Source of the DNA: Epiperipatus broadwayi
Taxonomy: Eukaryota > Onychophora > Udeonychophora > Euonychophora > Peripatidae
Assembly (NCBI GenBank): GCA_028023455.1
Contig: JAQFVV010006203.1
Coordinates: 8,846,876 to 8,910,875, forward strand
Reading direction: 5' to 3'
Length of the DNA: 64,000 nucleotides
Position 1 is the first letter of the stretch. The number at the start of each line of letters is the position of its first letter. A program made the translations under genes and the position numbers. Positions 1 through 12,942 of the stretch are shown here, one piece after another. A model generated the notes under the pieces. It ran no database searches, had not been told where the DNA came from, and worked only from the letters and a program-made list of their open reading frames with translations.

Positions 1-599
1 TTTGGTTAATAGCAAGAAAGAAGACTTGTTCTGCAAGAGAAAAATTAAACCACATGAAAAAATATAGTTATTAATAAATTCGTAGAAGTTAGAAATTACA
101 ATGATTCAATATGTAAGATATGCAATAAATACAGTTGAAATATAAACATTCTATGTTAATGACATTTTAAAATTGTTTCAAAAAGTCCTACACCAAAAAT
201 CATTCTCTGTTTTAAAATGTTATATTTTACATTATCAAAAATAATTTACTACTATCTTACTGCTTTTTGATTGGTGACATCACTTTTGTCCCAAAGTCTG
301 AAACAATCTGGAGCACCTTTCTAATACTTAATTACATTAAGGTGAGTATCCTATAAATCTTTTTTTAAATCATGGTGAGATTTTTAATAATCTGCATCAA
401 GTTGCATTTAGCTAGAACCTAGCTGATAATAAAAAGATAGAGACTGATAAGTCTTTTTATTACTTTTTATAAGTTAATCAATCTTTTAAAATTTACAAAT
501 CAGGCCAGAAAAGGTATAAATTCCATAACAAATACTTCTTTACAATTAAGATCCTTAAATTTTCTTTAGACTAAATAAATAAAGTTTATACAGAAGGAA

Positions 600-2430
600 T
601 ATAAGAATATATAAAAATGATACATTAAGAAGAATTGAATATCTTGAATTTTATAAAATTGTGTGAAAAAGAATTGATAATGATATAAGAAAGTATAATT
701 ATGAATGAGCATGGAAAACTATAGAAGAGAATAAGTCTCAAGAGTGTAAAATAATATATTGGTATTGATAGTAAAACATTTCTGCAATAAGAAAAAAAAG
801 ATATGACTATTACTAAAAAGGGAAATGACATCATGAAATATGTAGAAGAGTTCTATCAAGAATTACATAGCAATAAAAGACAAGAAAAATATCACTTGCA
901 ACCACTATATATTCTTCTGAATTGCCCAGGATTTTAAATGGAATGACATGCAATTAAATTTATGAAGGGAAAAAAAGTTCTAGTAATGATGGAATTATAA
1001 TTGATATCTCAAAAAAATGAGATGAAAATTATATGCCAAATGTTTAAATGATAAAGATGTACTAGAAGATTGGAAGAATCTAGTATTAATATTAAAAAAA
1101 GTTGATAAAAAAGATATTAGAAATTACAGACCTATCAGTCTTTTATCAATTTTATACAAAAAATTTACCAAAATAATTGCAACTAGTCTCAGAAAACTTT
1201 GGATTTTAACCATCCAAAAGAACAAGCTGGATTTAAAATGTTTTTTGTACAGTGGATCATATGCAAGTATTGAGTGAAGTTATAGGGAGGACCAATGAAT
1301 ATGAGGTGCCATTATGCTTTGGATTTGTAGATTATGAAAAGGTATTTGATTCTATAAGCATTTCTTCAGTGATTAAAGCATTAGATCATCAAGGTATAGA
1401 CCCAGGATATTGTCATATTTTGAATATTTATAAAAATGTAACAGCAATAATTAGTTTACATAATATTAAAAAAATTAACATTGAGAAGGGTGATTCCATA
1501 TCTCCAAAACTTTTTACAGCAGTTTTGCAAAAAGTATTTCATGGATTAAAATGGGAAGCTAAGGGAATAAAAATCAATGAAAATTATTTAAAACATCTAG
1601 ATTTGCAGATGATGTAATTGTTTTATAAATAATGTATTAGAGCTTCAGGAAATTTTGCAAGAGTTATCAGATGAAAGTAAGAAAGTAGGATTAAAGGTAA
1701 ATGTTAAAAAAAAAAAAAAAAAACTAAAGTAATATTCAATGGATTTTCTCAAAATAAGAAAATAAACATTGATAATGATAAGTTAGAAGAAATTATAACA
1801 ACTACAAATATCCTTGTCAAATTATTACTACAGATAGAAACATAATGGATGAAATTAATCATAGAATTAAATTTGGTTGGAGTGCTTATGAAATAAATAA
1901 ATATTAAAAGGAAATATGCCTATGTGCTTAAAAATGAATGTTTTTTTATAAATATGTTATCAACTTTAGTTACAGATCTGAGACTTGGACATGTAACAGA
2001 AGAGCACAGAGACTTCAGATCACTCAATGAAGTATGGAGAGATGTATGTTTGGAGTAATAAAAATAAGAAGAGATTTAATATCTATATATATATATATGA
2101 GAGAACAAACAGGTGTTACTGACATCATTTGAAAAATTATTGGACTGAAGTGGAGTTAGGCTGGACATATTGCTAAAAGATATAATAGATAGACAGTTGA
2201 AATCTTAAATTGGATTCCAAGAGAATGTAAAAGTCCTAGAAAGGGATCACATGTGTGGTGGATAGAGGAAATAAAATATTCTGGGATGATGTGGAGAAGA
2301 GGCTAGAGATTGGAGATTGATTGAATTTGATGAGACCTTCATCCTATAGTGGATCAATAATGTTTGAAAATAATGATGAATTTTAATTTTTCCCCTATAT
2401 TTTTCACTTTTCGTGGGAATAAAAAACCCC
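600..2430 (+). mobile_element. RTE-type LINE, 5'-truncated and decayed
   Basis: Pieces of one non-LTR reverse transcriptase follow each other in order with frameshifts between them. About 1070-1200 reads DWKNLVLILKKVDKKDIRNY then RPISLL; 1252-1617 holds LCFGFVDYEKVFDSI (motif A region) and GDSISPKLFTAVL; the FADD box is damaged near 1600-1615; about 1980-2230 holds YRSETWT-like, WSWAGHI-like and RW-T-E-LNWI-like pieces typical of the RTE C-terminus. No intact ORF remains. The endonuclease domain is missing, as expected for 5' truncation. The same family occurs at 20740-22010 on the other strand. Confidence 0.8.
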
Positions 2431-2491
2431 AATTATGAAGTCATAAACTTTATTGATTTTTTTCAGATCACATCTGAGATTATTTGAATTC

Positions 2492-2600
2492 ATTTTTTTT
2501 TTTTCTCATGTGTCAAAGCATTGGCCGGGAAGCGAACCGAGAACCCAGGACAACTGCTTGTAAGGCGGCTGTGCTGACCACTCGGCCACCAATGCTTGAT
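2492..2600 (-). mobile_element. tRNA-derived SINE, copy 1
   Basis: The core at 2595-2518 (minus) looks like a tRNA: ends GCATTGG and CCAATGC pair perfectly, TGGCCGAGTGG matches the RNA polymerase III A box, and GGTTCGCTTCC matches the B box. It is followed by TTTGACACATGAG and a run of A (12). The tail matches that of the copy at 8793-8904, so this is a repeat family and not a lone tRNA gene. The anticodon loop would read CTTACAA (UAC, Val-like), with one mismatch in the stem and an odd-length variable region. Confidence 0.75.
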
Positions 2601-3365
2601 TATTTTTTTTATTTGTATCCCTTTTTTTCAAGCATAACCTTTTTTATAATTAGTATGCTATAATTATTTTTCTCAAAAACTGCTATATGTAATGTGCTCC
2701 TGAATTAAATGGATCTAGATTGTATTAAATATCATTGCATGTGAAATAATTAGAAAAATAAATTATTACATGTAATCTATGTACTAATTTCTATTCTGAA
2801 AACTTAAATCTTTCTGTTAGTTCATTCACAGTATATTAAAACCTATCTTTATATGCAAACTAATATTTATATCTAAAGTTAAAATGACTCGTACCAGAAT
2901 GCTTACATCAATTGGTATTATAACAATAATAAAATGTTTACATTTTTTTACTATGTTCATATGTAATCTGAATTACATATTCTGTGCTGAATGAAATTAT
3001 TAATTGCGTATTTAATCTCACCTTTAATAAGTTAGAAATTGTTACTGCCTTACATACGATGTGTTTAAAATTGTGAAACTAATTTGAATATATTTATATC
3101 TATTTCTAAAAAGTCATAAAACAAATTGCAGAAAAACAAATAAGAAGCTCTTATGGTCAAGATATTTTAAATCTATAGCACATCTGATGAAAGTATGTCA
3201 TCTGTGAAAAGTAATTATGCAGTTTGAGAGATTGGTCTGACTTTACATTAAATAGCATTTATTGATAGTTGAATTATGCCTGCAGTAAAGCACTAGGATT
3301 CACTGACATGATATATAATTTCTGTGCGTATGACTTAATTTTATATATATATATACATTTTTTAG

Positions 3366-3547
3366 GTTTCAAGACTTTTTTTGGAATTTATGCGATTTTA
3401 GGACTACATGGATTGCCATTATGGTATTATGCATATCTAACTGGAACAACCAAAAGTATTTTAAAATATTACAAAATGCCACAAATACTGGAAATGATAT
3501 TAACTGTAATATTTGTAAGTGGGAGAATTCTTAGTGGAATAGTGGAG
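3366..3547 (+). CDS. Candidate internal exon of an unassigned membrane protein
   Basis: A 182-bp open segment is bounded by a good acceptor (TA-rich, then ATTTTTTAG) and a donor (GAG|GTAATA). In the single open frame it encodes two bases of a codon plus exactly 60 codons, starting FKTFFGIYAILGLHGLPLWY and ending VSGRILSGIVE. Two hydrophobic stretches (KTFFGIYAILGLHG; ILEMILTVIFVSGRIL) suggest membrane helices. I do not recognise the family. No flanking exon was found, so it could also be a stray ORF or an exon left from a transposed gene. Confidence 0.4.
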
Positions 3548-5498
3548 GTAATAATTATTTAACAATCGTTCGTGTTAAATTGTTTCTGACAATGAAAATA
3601 TTTTACTATAAAGAAATTTTAAAACTAGATCTTAAAATGACTATTTTTATATTTGAATTTTTAAGAATTTTTTTAAAAAAATGATATTATGAAATTATTT
3701 CAGAATCATTTAACTTTTGCTGATATTTTTGCTTATTGTCTACCCAAAGTACAATATTGATTAGTGAGATGGGGGCAAATTTTCATCAGTAAGTGCTAAT
3801 CAATGATTTGAATAATGCCTAATCCTATTTATTTGTTAAAAACAATATTAAGAAAATCAACTGTTTTTATCTTTAACATCAATCACCTTTAAGCATTTAA
3901 AATTGATTGTTTCTTACAGGGTTTATTAAGAAATTATGTCGATATGCCTGTATAGATAGATATATTAAATGTAGAAATATAGTAACTAATAAAATTAATA
4001 CAAATCAAAAATTGCCCAGTAAAAACTAAAAACTAAATGAAGATATTCTTGAAATCATAAACTATATATATATATCAAACACTAATGTTAAGATTTATTC
4101 GACAATAATTAATCAGAAGAACAAATCATAAGTCTTCAAGGCTTCATTCTTTGAAGTTATTTTTGTCATTGATTTTTGGAAACCTACATCAGTTAGATAG
4201 ATTTATCCACTGGTAATTGATTTTCATCTGACAGACCGTTATCTTTTCTAATAGAATTACCATTGTCTTCATTAGTAGAATTGGTTTTATTTTCAATAGT
4301 AAAAATACCAATAGCAAGATCACCTTATTTAGTTTCTATCAAGTTTTTTTGTTTATTATTTTAAAATTAATGGTGTAAAGACTTATAATATAGCTGTAAA
4401 GTTGAGATATTAAAATATATTGAGTTGAGATATAGCAAATCATAAATGATGATAATTGTGATTATTTGAACATGGGATTCAATTGACTATTTGATTTATT
4501 CTACTTGCCTTTGGACATAGACTTTATCATTTTGAAAGAGTTAGTCTTATACCATATGTGTTCATTTTCTTTCAGAAGCAATTCTGTTCATTCAAGAGCA
4601 ATCATATCCTCTACAAGTTTCTGATTTGTGGTCTTGTTAGTAAGGATTTAAAATTTAAAGTTAAAATTAATGCCTATAAATATTTAGCAGTCATCTTTAA
4701 TTTCTTTATACTGTCAGACTAATAACATTAAATTCAAAAAACCTGAAATTTTTGAAACCAATTCAATTGCCTTGTATAATTATATAGATCTTGTACTAAG
4801 CCAACAACTATATGTACATTTAGTGACTACAATTTAAAGTTGTAGAATGTCTTATGGATATAAACCATCATAGTCAAAGGGTAAAAGAGGCCTACAATTA
4901 AAATAAAATTAAGCTAACTAAAATACATTACTGGCTTGATATATAAAATTAGATATATAGTAAGTAATGCTAAATGTCTAAGTACATTAGCTCTAACTTT
5001 ATATTCAAGGTCCTTACTGATGAAAGCCATAAGTCAAAAACTAATCTGGAAATGCAGATATAATAACCTTATTGATTTGCATATTGATTATTATCTAGTT
5101 GAATGAAGAGAACTGTTCTTGGAATCAAAATTTGCACAGATCATTATAGTATCTGATTGATTAAAAAGATTGTCTAGTTGTTTCCTCATGTCTATGATAT
5201 TTAATTTCAAGTCTTAGTGTTGATACAAAATTTCACAGATAGTAGCAAACTATTTAGTTTGCATTTTAATACAGATATAATCTTAATCTTTGTTTGCATA
5301 ATTAATTTATGTATGTGCATATACATAATTAAAATGCATATAATGGCTTACAAAATTTATACATACATGCCTTAAACTAAAATGTAAAAAAATACCATTT
5401 TTATTATTTTTTGTTTTTTACATTTTAATAGCCAGACAGCTGAAACCATTGATATGAAATTGAGATTTTGGAAAATACTGTAAAACAACCCAATTTAC

Positions 5499-5655
5499 AT
5501 ATTAATATAGTTTCATCTATCTCATAAATGGCATCTTATCTCACTGATACTTAATCAACTGGACAAATAAGGAATATATTAATATAGTTTCAACTATTTC
5601 ATAAATGGCATCTTATCTCACTGATACTTAATCAACTGGACAAATAAGGAATATA
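5499..5655. repeat. Tandem duplication, 77-bp unit x 2
   Basis: Units at 5499-5575 and 5576-5652 both run from ATATTAATATAGTTTC to GGACAAATAAGGA and differ at about three bases. Recent local duplication; no coding content seen. Confidence 0.85.
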
Positions 5656-5976
5656 GGATCTAAATAAATATACCTTATCAATGTTTAATTTGACAATTGA
5701 GCTTTCTGAACTAAGAAATCAGAATGAATATTTCTAACTTCACTACAAATACCCATCATTATCTAAACAACACATATTGAGCAAATTATTTAAACAAATA
5801 CTGATCAAAATAGAAGTTAATCAATGTCTTCATCCTTCACTTCTCTCTTTATATATTTCTTCTGCAACATTATTTAATTTTACAAATATGTTTGACTCAT
5901 ATGCAAATTTTCTATTGATCATCATTTCTTTCAATTTACATCTTTCTTTTTCAAATAAATAAGCAACAAACTCGAA

Positions 5977-6469
5977 TGCCTGCTTCAATTTGTAGTACGT
6001 TGGTATGTTTACATTTTCATTGTTAATTGTGTCTTCTAACCATATGAAATGTGTGTTGAATTACTCTAAAAATTAGAATGCTGCAAATAAATTCTCATTT
6101 TTATATATGTAAATGATAAACTTGAGGAGGATGGGATATAAATTGAAAAGAGACTTCATCGTGGAGTAATAGTTGTAGCTGTCAAAGAATAATAAAGGGA
6201 GATAGTTTAGTCATAAAATTTGCCTGCCTGCAACAAAACATAAATGAGTTAAAAATTATTGAACTCTTTTAAAAGAATGGTACAAATTCCTTGCGGAGTA
6301 AACTTAGCATGTAATATCATGTTATTATTGTTCTTGCTGAGAAACTAATTTATACCTAAATTTGTTTCCTTCATTTGTTCATTATTGTTAATAAATAAAT
6401 GTTAATTAAACAAAGCCTGGTACTGTGTATGTTATATTTGCTGTCTGACTGATTTTAATTAAACCCCCA
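5977..6469 (+). repeat. 5' LTR of Gypsy-type element
   Basis: About 490 bp that aligns along its whole length with 8008-8505 in the same orientation. Shared blocks include GTTGGTATGTTTA, AATAATAAAGG, GAGTAAACTTA, TTGTTTCCTTCAT and GACTG-TTTTAATTAAA. The start is set at TGCCTGCTT because its partner TGTCAGCTT follows a purine tract; the end at CCCCCA is less sure. Divergence is substantial (several indels), so the insertion is not recent. Confidence 0.8.
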
Positions 6470-8007
6470 GGTAGAGCAGAGTGGCACAGTTGACAGTTCA
6501 GATAAGACGAAAATAGAAATTTGAAAATGATGGCGTTAAATTCTACAATTCGAAAGTTCAATGTAAATAAGGCAGATTCATGGAAAAGTTATGTGTCATA
6601 TACTATTATATGGTGAATAACAAATTGGAAGAGGATCATCTTAAAGTTTCTACACTTCTTTATTTGGTGTGACAGCATGTGCCACAGTTAGCGAACCAAC
6701 TCATGGACCCCAAGCATCTGGAGGACATCCCATATGAAGAACTTATAAAATTTTGAGTGCACATTTTGCCCCAAAACTCTCAAAATGAGTAGCGCAGTTT
6801 AGACTATGAAATAGAAAGCAATTGTAACAGGAGACATATTGGTTACAAATATTAGTCTTGCAAAGATTGTGATTTTGAACCAAAGATAAACGATTCCCTG
6901 CTGGAACAGTTTTTATATGGTATGTCTGATGATAGTTTTAGAAAAGTGTTATTTAGTGATCCAGAGATAACTTACAAATTGGTCATAGATAAGTATATAG
7001 CTCAGGAGTCTGTGTTAAATTAATACTTCAGAATTTACAAAGTCTCAACCTTTGGAAAGGATTTTTCACCAGAGAAAAATCAAAATATGTTTAGATTCTC
7101 AAAGTACATAAAAAGAAATATACAAATGTGCTACTGTTGTGGAAAACCTGGATATTTAAAAATGAACTAAGCATAAGAGAAAAAAATGTAGAATTTTTTG
7201 ATGCCAAAGGTCACTTAGCTATCATTTGCTATTTTAAAGATAATCATTTAAGAAAAAAAAAGAATTACAAATCTGAGGGAGAAGTGGAACAGAAGAAATT
7301 AATAATAAAGACTGTAAATAACAAAACCATGTATCATATACTTCTACAAGTATGAGTTTGTGATAAATGTATAACAACAGAAGTTGACAGTGGGGCAGGT
7401 CTGTTCAAATTACTGAAAACCATAAAATGAAATTTAAAAAAATATCTGAAGCTTTGAGAGAGATGATGTACAACCAACATTTCATGCCAACAGGAAAAAC
7501 TCCAGCTGAGTTGCTGAAGTATCATTCTTTCCATACCCACTTAACTCAGATGTTAATTATAGATATTAAGAGAAAAAAATCCAAGATTTAGTAGATTTCT
7601 TTCTTAGTAGATGAACAAATATGGATATGTGATTTGCTTAAACATCAGTGGATACCGGGAATAATTATAAAGGTGATGTCATAAAAATAAGACTTGTCAA
7701 GTTGCAAAATAGTCAAATTTAGAAAACATGTAAATCATCTATGTCACACTTATGAGAATCCTGTACCCAAAATTTGTCATAAAGAATGGTGTAGAAAATT
7801 ATGCTTAAAGAGATGTGATGGAAACTGATCCAAACTATAATCTAGAGCTAAGATGAATGAAGAAGTTACACTTGATCAACAACAAGATTCTGTTACTGTA
7901 ACAGTTGAAACTTTGACGGTAGTTCCTAGAACCAAAACAATAAGTTAAATTTGAAGATTTTATTTGTCATTAGATCTACTAATTTTAGAATGGGGAAAGA
8001 TCTGGAA
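6470..8007 (+). pseudogene. Gypsy gag-pol, internally deleted and broken
   Basis: Read with frameshifts, the interior holds a gag-like region from about 6525 (ADSWKSYVSY, then EEDHLKVSTLLYLV), a region near 6880 (CDFEPKINDSLLEQFLYGMS), a zinc knuckle (CYCCGKPGYLKMN, about 7120-7165), a protease active-site motif (EVDSGAGL, about 7380) and then, within 60 bases, integrase C-terminal motifs (PTGKTPAELL, about 7490; WIPGIIIKV, about 7650). Reverse transcriptase, RNase H and most of integrase are therefore gone. A purine-rich tract GGGGAAAGA precedes the 3' LTR. Confidence 0.75.
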
Positions 8008-8505
8008 TGTCAGCTTAGATTTTTAGTATGTTGGTATGTTTATGTTTTCATGACTGTCTCTCCTAACAATATGAATTGTGTGCTAAATTACTTTAAAAAT
8101 TAGAATGAAAGAAAGTGCTGCAAATAGATTCTCATTTTCACATATGTAAATGATAAATTTGAGGAAGATAGGATACAAATTAAAAAGAGACATCACTGTG
8201 GAGAAATAGTTGTAACTGTCAAAGAATAATAAAGGATGACAGCTTAGTCATCTAATTTGCCTGAGAGCAGGAAGGGAAACAAGTTAAAATTACTGGTCTG
8301 TTTTAGAAAAATGATATAAACCCTTTGCAGAGTAAACTTAACATATAAAAAGTGTGTGTCATGTTACTGTTGTTTGGATTGAGAAATAAATTTATATCTA
8401 AACTTGTTTCCTTCATTGGTTCATTATTAATTTGTTAATTAAACAAACCTTATATTGTGTGTCAATTATACTCATTGTCCGACTGGTTTTAATTAAAACG
8501 CGACA
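8008..8505 (+). repeat. 3' LTR of Gypsy-type element
   Basis: Partner of 5977-6469. Begins TGTCAGCTTAG after the polypurine tract and ends near AAAACGCGACA. It has no obvious 4-6 bp target duplication with the left flank, so boundaries may be off by a few bases. Confidence 0.8.
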
Positions 8506-8777
8506 TAACACAAACTAATCCATTAAATCAGTCAAATATCATCTAGTATCTTGGTTACTCAAGCTTATAATAAATGTCTTTCAACAATACTTTTCTATTT
8601 TTTCTAAACCTGAAGTGGTCATGAGATAGAAATCTGTTGAATCTATTAGAAATTTATTCATCAAAAGACTCAATGATATCTTAGGTTTAAGTAAATTCAA
8701 TTTTCTAAAATATTCAAAGTTTATGCATTAGTTGCTGTATGTAGTTTAGTAGTGGTAAAATAACAGATTCAAACATT

Positions 8778-8919
8778 AAATGCTTTCTAGATATCAAGCA
8801 TTGTTAGCGGAGAGGCAGCGCAGTTGCCTTGCAGGCGAGCGGTTGGTTGCAGACAGTTGTGCGGATTCGCCTTCCGGCTGATGCTATGACATATGGAAAG
8901 AAAAAAATGCTTTCTAGAT
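8778..8919 (+). mobile_element. tRNA-derived SINE, copy 2, with 15-bp target duplication
   Basis: The insert 8793-8904 is flanked by perfect 15-bp direct repeats AAATGCTTTCTAGAT (8778-8792 and 8905-8919). The core 8798-8884 has ends GCAT and ATGC, an A-box-like TAGCGGAGAGG and a B-box-like GGATTCGCCTTCC. The tail CTATGACATATGGAAAG plus A-run matches copy 1. High GC compared with its surroundings. The duplication shows insertion by target-primed reverse transcription. Confidence 0.88.
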
Positions 8920-11900
8920 CAATTCTCAAATGAAGTAACCAAAAAATAATAATAATTCATTCACTTGAATGGAATTATGCTGAATCAACTATTTGGATGC
9001 TTTAATATCACAAGATCTCCTCAAGTAACTTTCCTCTTTATTGGAAATATAAAATTTATGAAAGAAAATATACTGATCATTCTTCTAGGTCATAAATTAT
9101 TTTCAAACTAATTAATTTTTTCTATCTTTTCCTATACAATTTTGAGAAATTCAAGTAGAATGTTATTTTCATGTTTTGACATTTTTCATATTGGCCATCT
9201 CTTCTTAATAATTTCACAAATTATATTTTTCTCATTAATCTTACTTTTTATTTTAATTATATATTGAAAGGCTACTTTTTCACTAAACAGTGGAATCACT
9301 ACGATAAGTGTATTTGGGGCCAGAAACACATTTGTTATAAGATCTGTTCATTCTAGCATTTATTGATATATATATTATAATGAGTGTGAATAGCTCTTAA
9401 CAAGCTTTTCCGAATATTCCTATCCCCAGACCATTTTCTAGCTGTTGGTTTTGTCAGTGAGGCATTAGGATATTCAGACATTATTAGATCTAAAAATACC
9501 ATCTTAAGCCCAGCATTTATCTAATAGTTAACTAATAAGTAGAATATATATATATATATTTAGGGATAATACAGTCTAGGCAATAATCTACAGCAAAGTT
9601 ATCCAATATTTTTATTTAAACAGAAAAAATGTAATACAGAATCAAAGATGTGAAACAAATTATTTAATTTTTATACTGAATATGTAAATTTGAAAAACAT
9701 AAAAAATCTCATACATTTGAAAACAATACAAAATTTTTTTTAATGAAAACAAACTGTAGTGATGAAATCTGCAACTTCAAAGCTGAAACATTTTTCATTT
9801 GATTGTTTTATTACAGGGGATAAAAATATTTAATTTAATGTAAGCTTTCACACTAATTTCACATATAAATTTTAAAAAAGTACAACGTCTTTCTCTATTG
9901 AAAACTCTAATCAAACTTTTGATGGCAAAAAAAAAATTTTCACATAAAAAGCATAGGCAATCTTCCTTGATGTTACTTTAAAATAATATAATCTCCAATC
10001 ACAATGCTGAAATGGAATGATTCTAAAACGTCTTACACACTATATCAACTAATAATTTTCAACATGGCAATTGCCTTAATTGATTTAGCCATTCCATATT
10101 TATCAGACTTCCGACAATTTAGCCACTTTTTCATTTGGAAATTATTTATTTTTTGATATTAATGTTAATCAACTTTATCTTTGCTTTTCAGGTTCATCAC
10201 TGAAATTATTATAATACAATGCAGAATAATTAAAAATATATATGAACAGTATTGTTAATGTTAATTGATAAATTACATCTCAATATCTACCATTTGAGCA
10301 TTTGTTATACAAGTCTTAATTTAATAAATGTTCATTACACTAGTTTTTCACTGTAGAAGTATTTATTGCAGCAGACCTCACTGTACCTATTTTTCTTGCT
10401 ATTTTTGTTCACATTTGCTTTATTTTTATTATTTTAGTTTATTATTGATTGCTTTATCCTATTGTATACTGAAATTACATCTACCTATTCTTTGTAATTT
10501 TTCTATACATTTCTATAGTAACTAATTTTTCTAGCCTTATCAATTTTATATGCATGTTCACTATTAACTTTTCTATATAGACTTCTATTTTTTTTAATAT
10601 TTATATATTGTCTTTTTTCTACCATTTTATAATTAATCTCATTGCTATTCATGACTTTTATTTTTTCATAATCTGCTTTTTGTATTAATGCTTTTTTAAA
10701 AAATAACTTCTATCTTTTGTTTCAATTTATTTTTAATACTGTCAGTGGTCAATCACTGGCTGTTATACTATGACTTAAGGTTTTAATCTTGGTCAGGGAA
10801 ACTTTTTCAGGTCATGAGCAGGCTAGTTGGGTTAATTATCCAACGAACCTAGTACTCTAACCAATAACGTTTATTTCTAGTTATAGAGCAAATATTCCTG
10901 ATCAATCTGGATGTGTTAAGTGTCAATAGACTGACCACATGCAGGCAGAAAATACAATTGCAATGTAATGCTGCCTTTGATACTTGCGAAAGTATAATAA
11001 TCTTAATGATACCAAGTCCACAGTTTATTTTTATTACTAAATTGTAATCTTTCTGATATGTGCACATGCACTCTTAATATTATCAACAACTTATTTGAAA
11101 CAAAAATGTAATTGAATTCCTTACTATCATTCTATTTTTCTTACAAAATTCTATTAAAATTTCATCTTCTCATAATTTTCTTTTCTGTTTTCCACATATA
11201 TTTATATAATATCTAATGATTAATTATGTTTCGTACTTGGCATATATACATTTGAATAACAGATCTTATTAACTACATATCTTTTGTTCTTTGATTATAC
11301 ATTACCTACCATCTATGGCTCATCCATAGGCTCTGTAAAACTGCAAGCAAGAGAATTATATGAACTTTGTGAAGACTAATACAATGCAATATTATTAACT
11401 GGTTTTCATATACATTGTATTTATCCTAATATTTTTAATATTTATATCAATTAAATAATAATGCACCTTTTTCAACTTAGATAAATCCATTTGTTTTTTC
11501 AAATGATTGAGACAGTGCCGATCAATAGATTCTCAATAAATGTTTAAGAAATGGATTCTTATTAAATTATACATTTTTGTAAATACAAAGATTATATTTT
11601 TTTTAAAAAATTATAGATTATAAAATTATGTGAAAGATGTTTTTGTCTCTCCTATTTAAAGTTGGTCAATAATTCATCTTTCAATTAATATTAATTAAAC
11701 ATTGATAATTGTGGAGTCTTCATTATTTTAAAAACGTGACATTTCAAATAATATGCATTTTTCATAAAAATATTTCAGATAAAGTAGATCATCATTTTCA
11801 ATACTTATTCAAAATTTTAGAATACCTTAATTACTTAGATGATCTCATCATGCACACTGGCATACAAAAAACAGGGGAAATACCAGAAATGTTGTGCATG

Positions 11901-12700
11901 TAATTAATCTCAAATATGATTTCAAACAAACGTAAATACAGTCTCCCATTTAGTGCAGAAAAAAGAAATAGTGAGACTCATAATGATCCAATTCTTCCTA
12001 ACCTATATGCTAGAAGATAGTAAGCAAACAACAAAAAATTGAGAGAATGAAAGAGCTCAAAAAAGAGAAAAAAATATCACATCTAACATGGCAGCATCTG
12101 TGAGGATCTCAGGAAAGCAAATTTATTAACTGGAAATATTTCTGGAATGATCAGTATATTATTATCAATAATAATTTTCCAACTGTCAGTACTACAAAAA
12201 TCATAAACCAATTAGATTTATTCAAAATATATATACTACTGGACTTTTATTGTAAAGAGGAGCAGATGTCATGTCTATGAACTTGAATTCAAATTCAGAT
12301 AAAGTGAAAATTTTTTCATGTAGCTGAGAATTTGAAAGCCTATTTTTCCCCTCCACGTGTACAACCAATAACCAATCCAGCTTTCATTTAATTATTGTTT
12401 GGCAATTAAATATTTAGCTGTTAGTCATATTTTGGATTAAAAGACAAAGGCTTTTGTATCAGGAGTGCAGTAACATCAAGAGTATAAGGACCATTATCAT
12501 AAATCTGTTGATAAATGTGATTTCAGGCAAGATAAATTAAACAAATTACAAAAGTCACTTGAGGAATGAAATAATGAAAATGCTTCATAAGAATCCATAG
12601 TAGCCATGATGAAAAGATGAAGCTGTCCAAAACATAGAACTGGCATAATAACACCAAAAACCAATCAGATAATATATTGATTTTGTACATATCAATTTAT
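8920..12700. other. No gene supported
   Basis: AT-rich DNA without an ORF or exon I can defend. The block at 10740-10990 is somewhat GC-richer but unassigned. About 11820-11890 reads YLDDLIMHTGIQKT in one frame, faintly like a reverse-transcriptase YxDD region, with nothing else to back it. Confidence 0.5.
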
Positions 12701-12942
12701 TGGCAAGTAATTTTGAAAAGCTTCTACAACTTCAAGGGTGAAGAAGTGGCAGAGAATATCCTACAAAGGTTACAAGTTTTTCAAAAATTGCGCAAAAAAC
12801 CGTAACCTCAGAATATGGCTGATTTGGATTTTTAAGAAGAAAAACGAAGTTTACATTTGATTCAATCTATTTTAAATATTTTGCCTACTTTGGTGTTGAC
12901 AATGTTTTTCTTTGGTTTCAGTGAATAAATTATGAGGACCTA

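Noticed and set aside
2518-2595. A functional tRNA-Val gene
   Set aside because: It has A-tail and 3' tail shared with the copy at 8.8 kb, an anticodon-stem mismatch and an abnormal variable region, so it is a SINE.
4100-5460. Antisense copia-type element
   Set aside because: A hydrophilic stretch (STNEDNGNSIRKDNG) and length hinted at it, but no RT, integrase or protease motif could be read.
11709-11903. Reverse-transcriptase YLDD fragment
   Set aside because: Only the four-residue motif fits; flanking residues do not follow any RT family.
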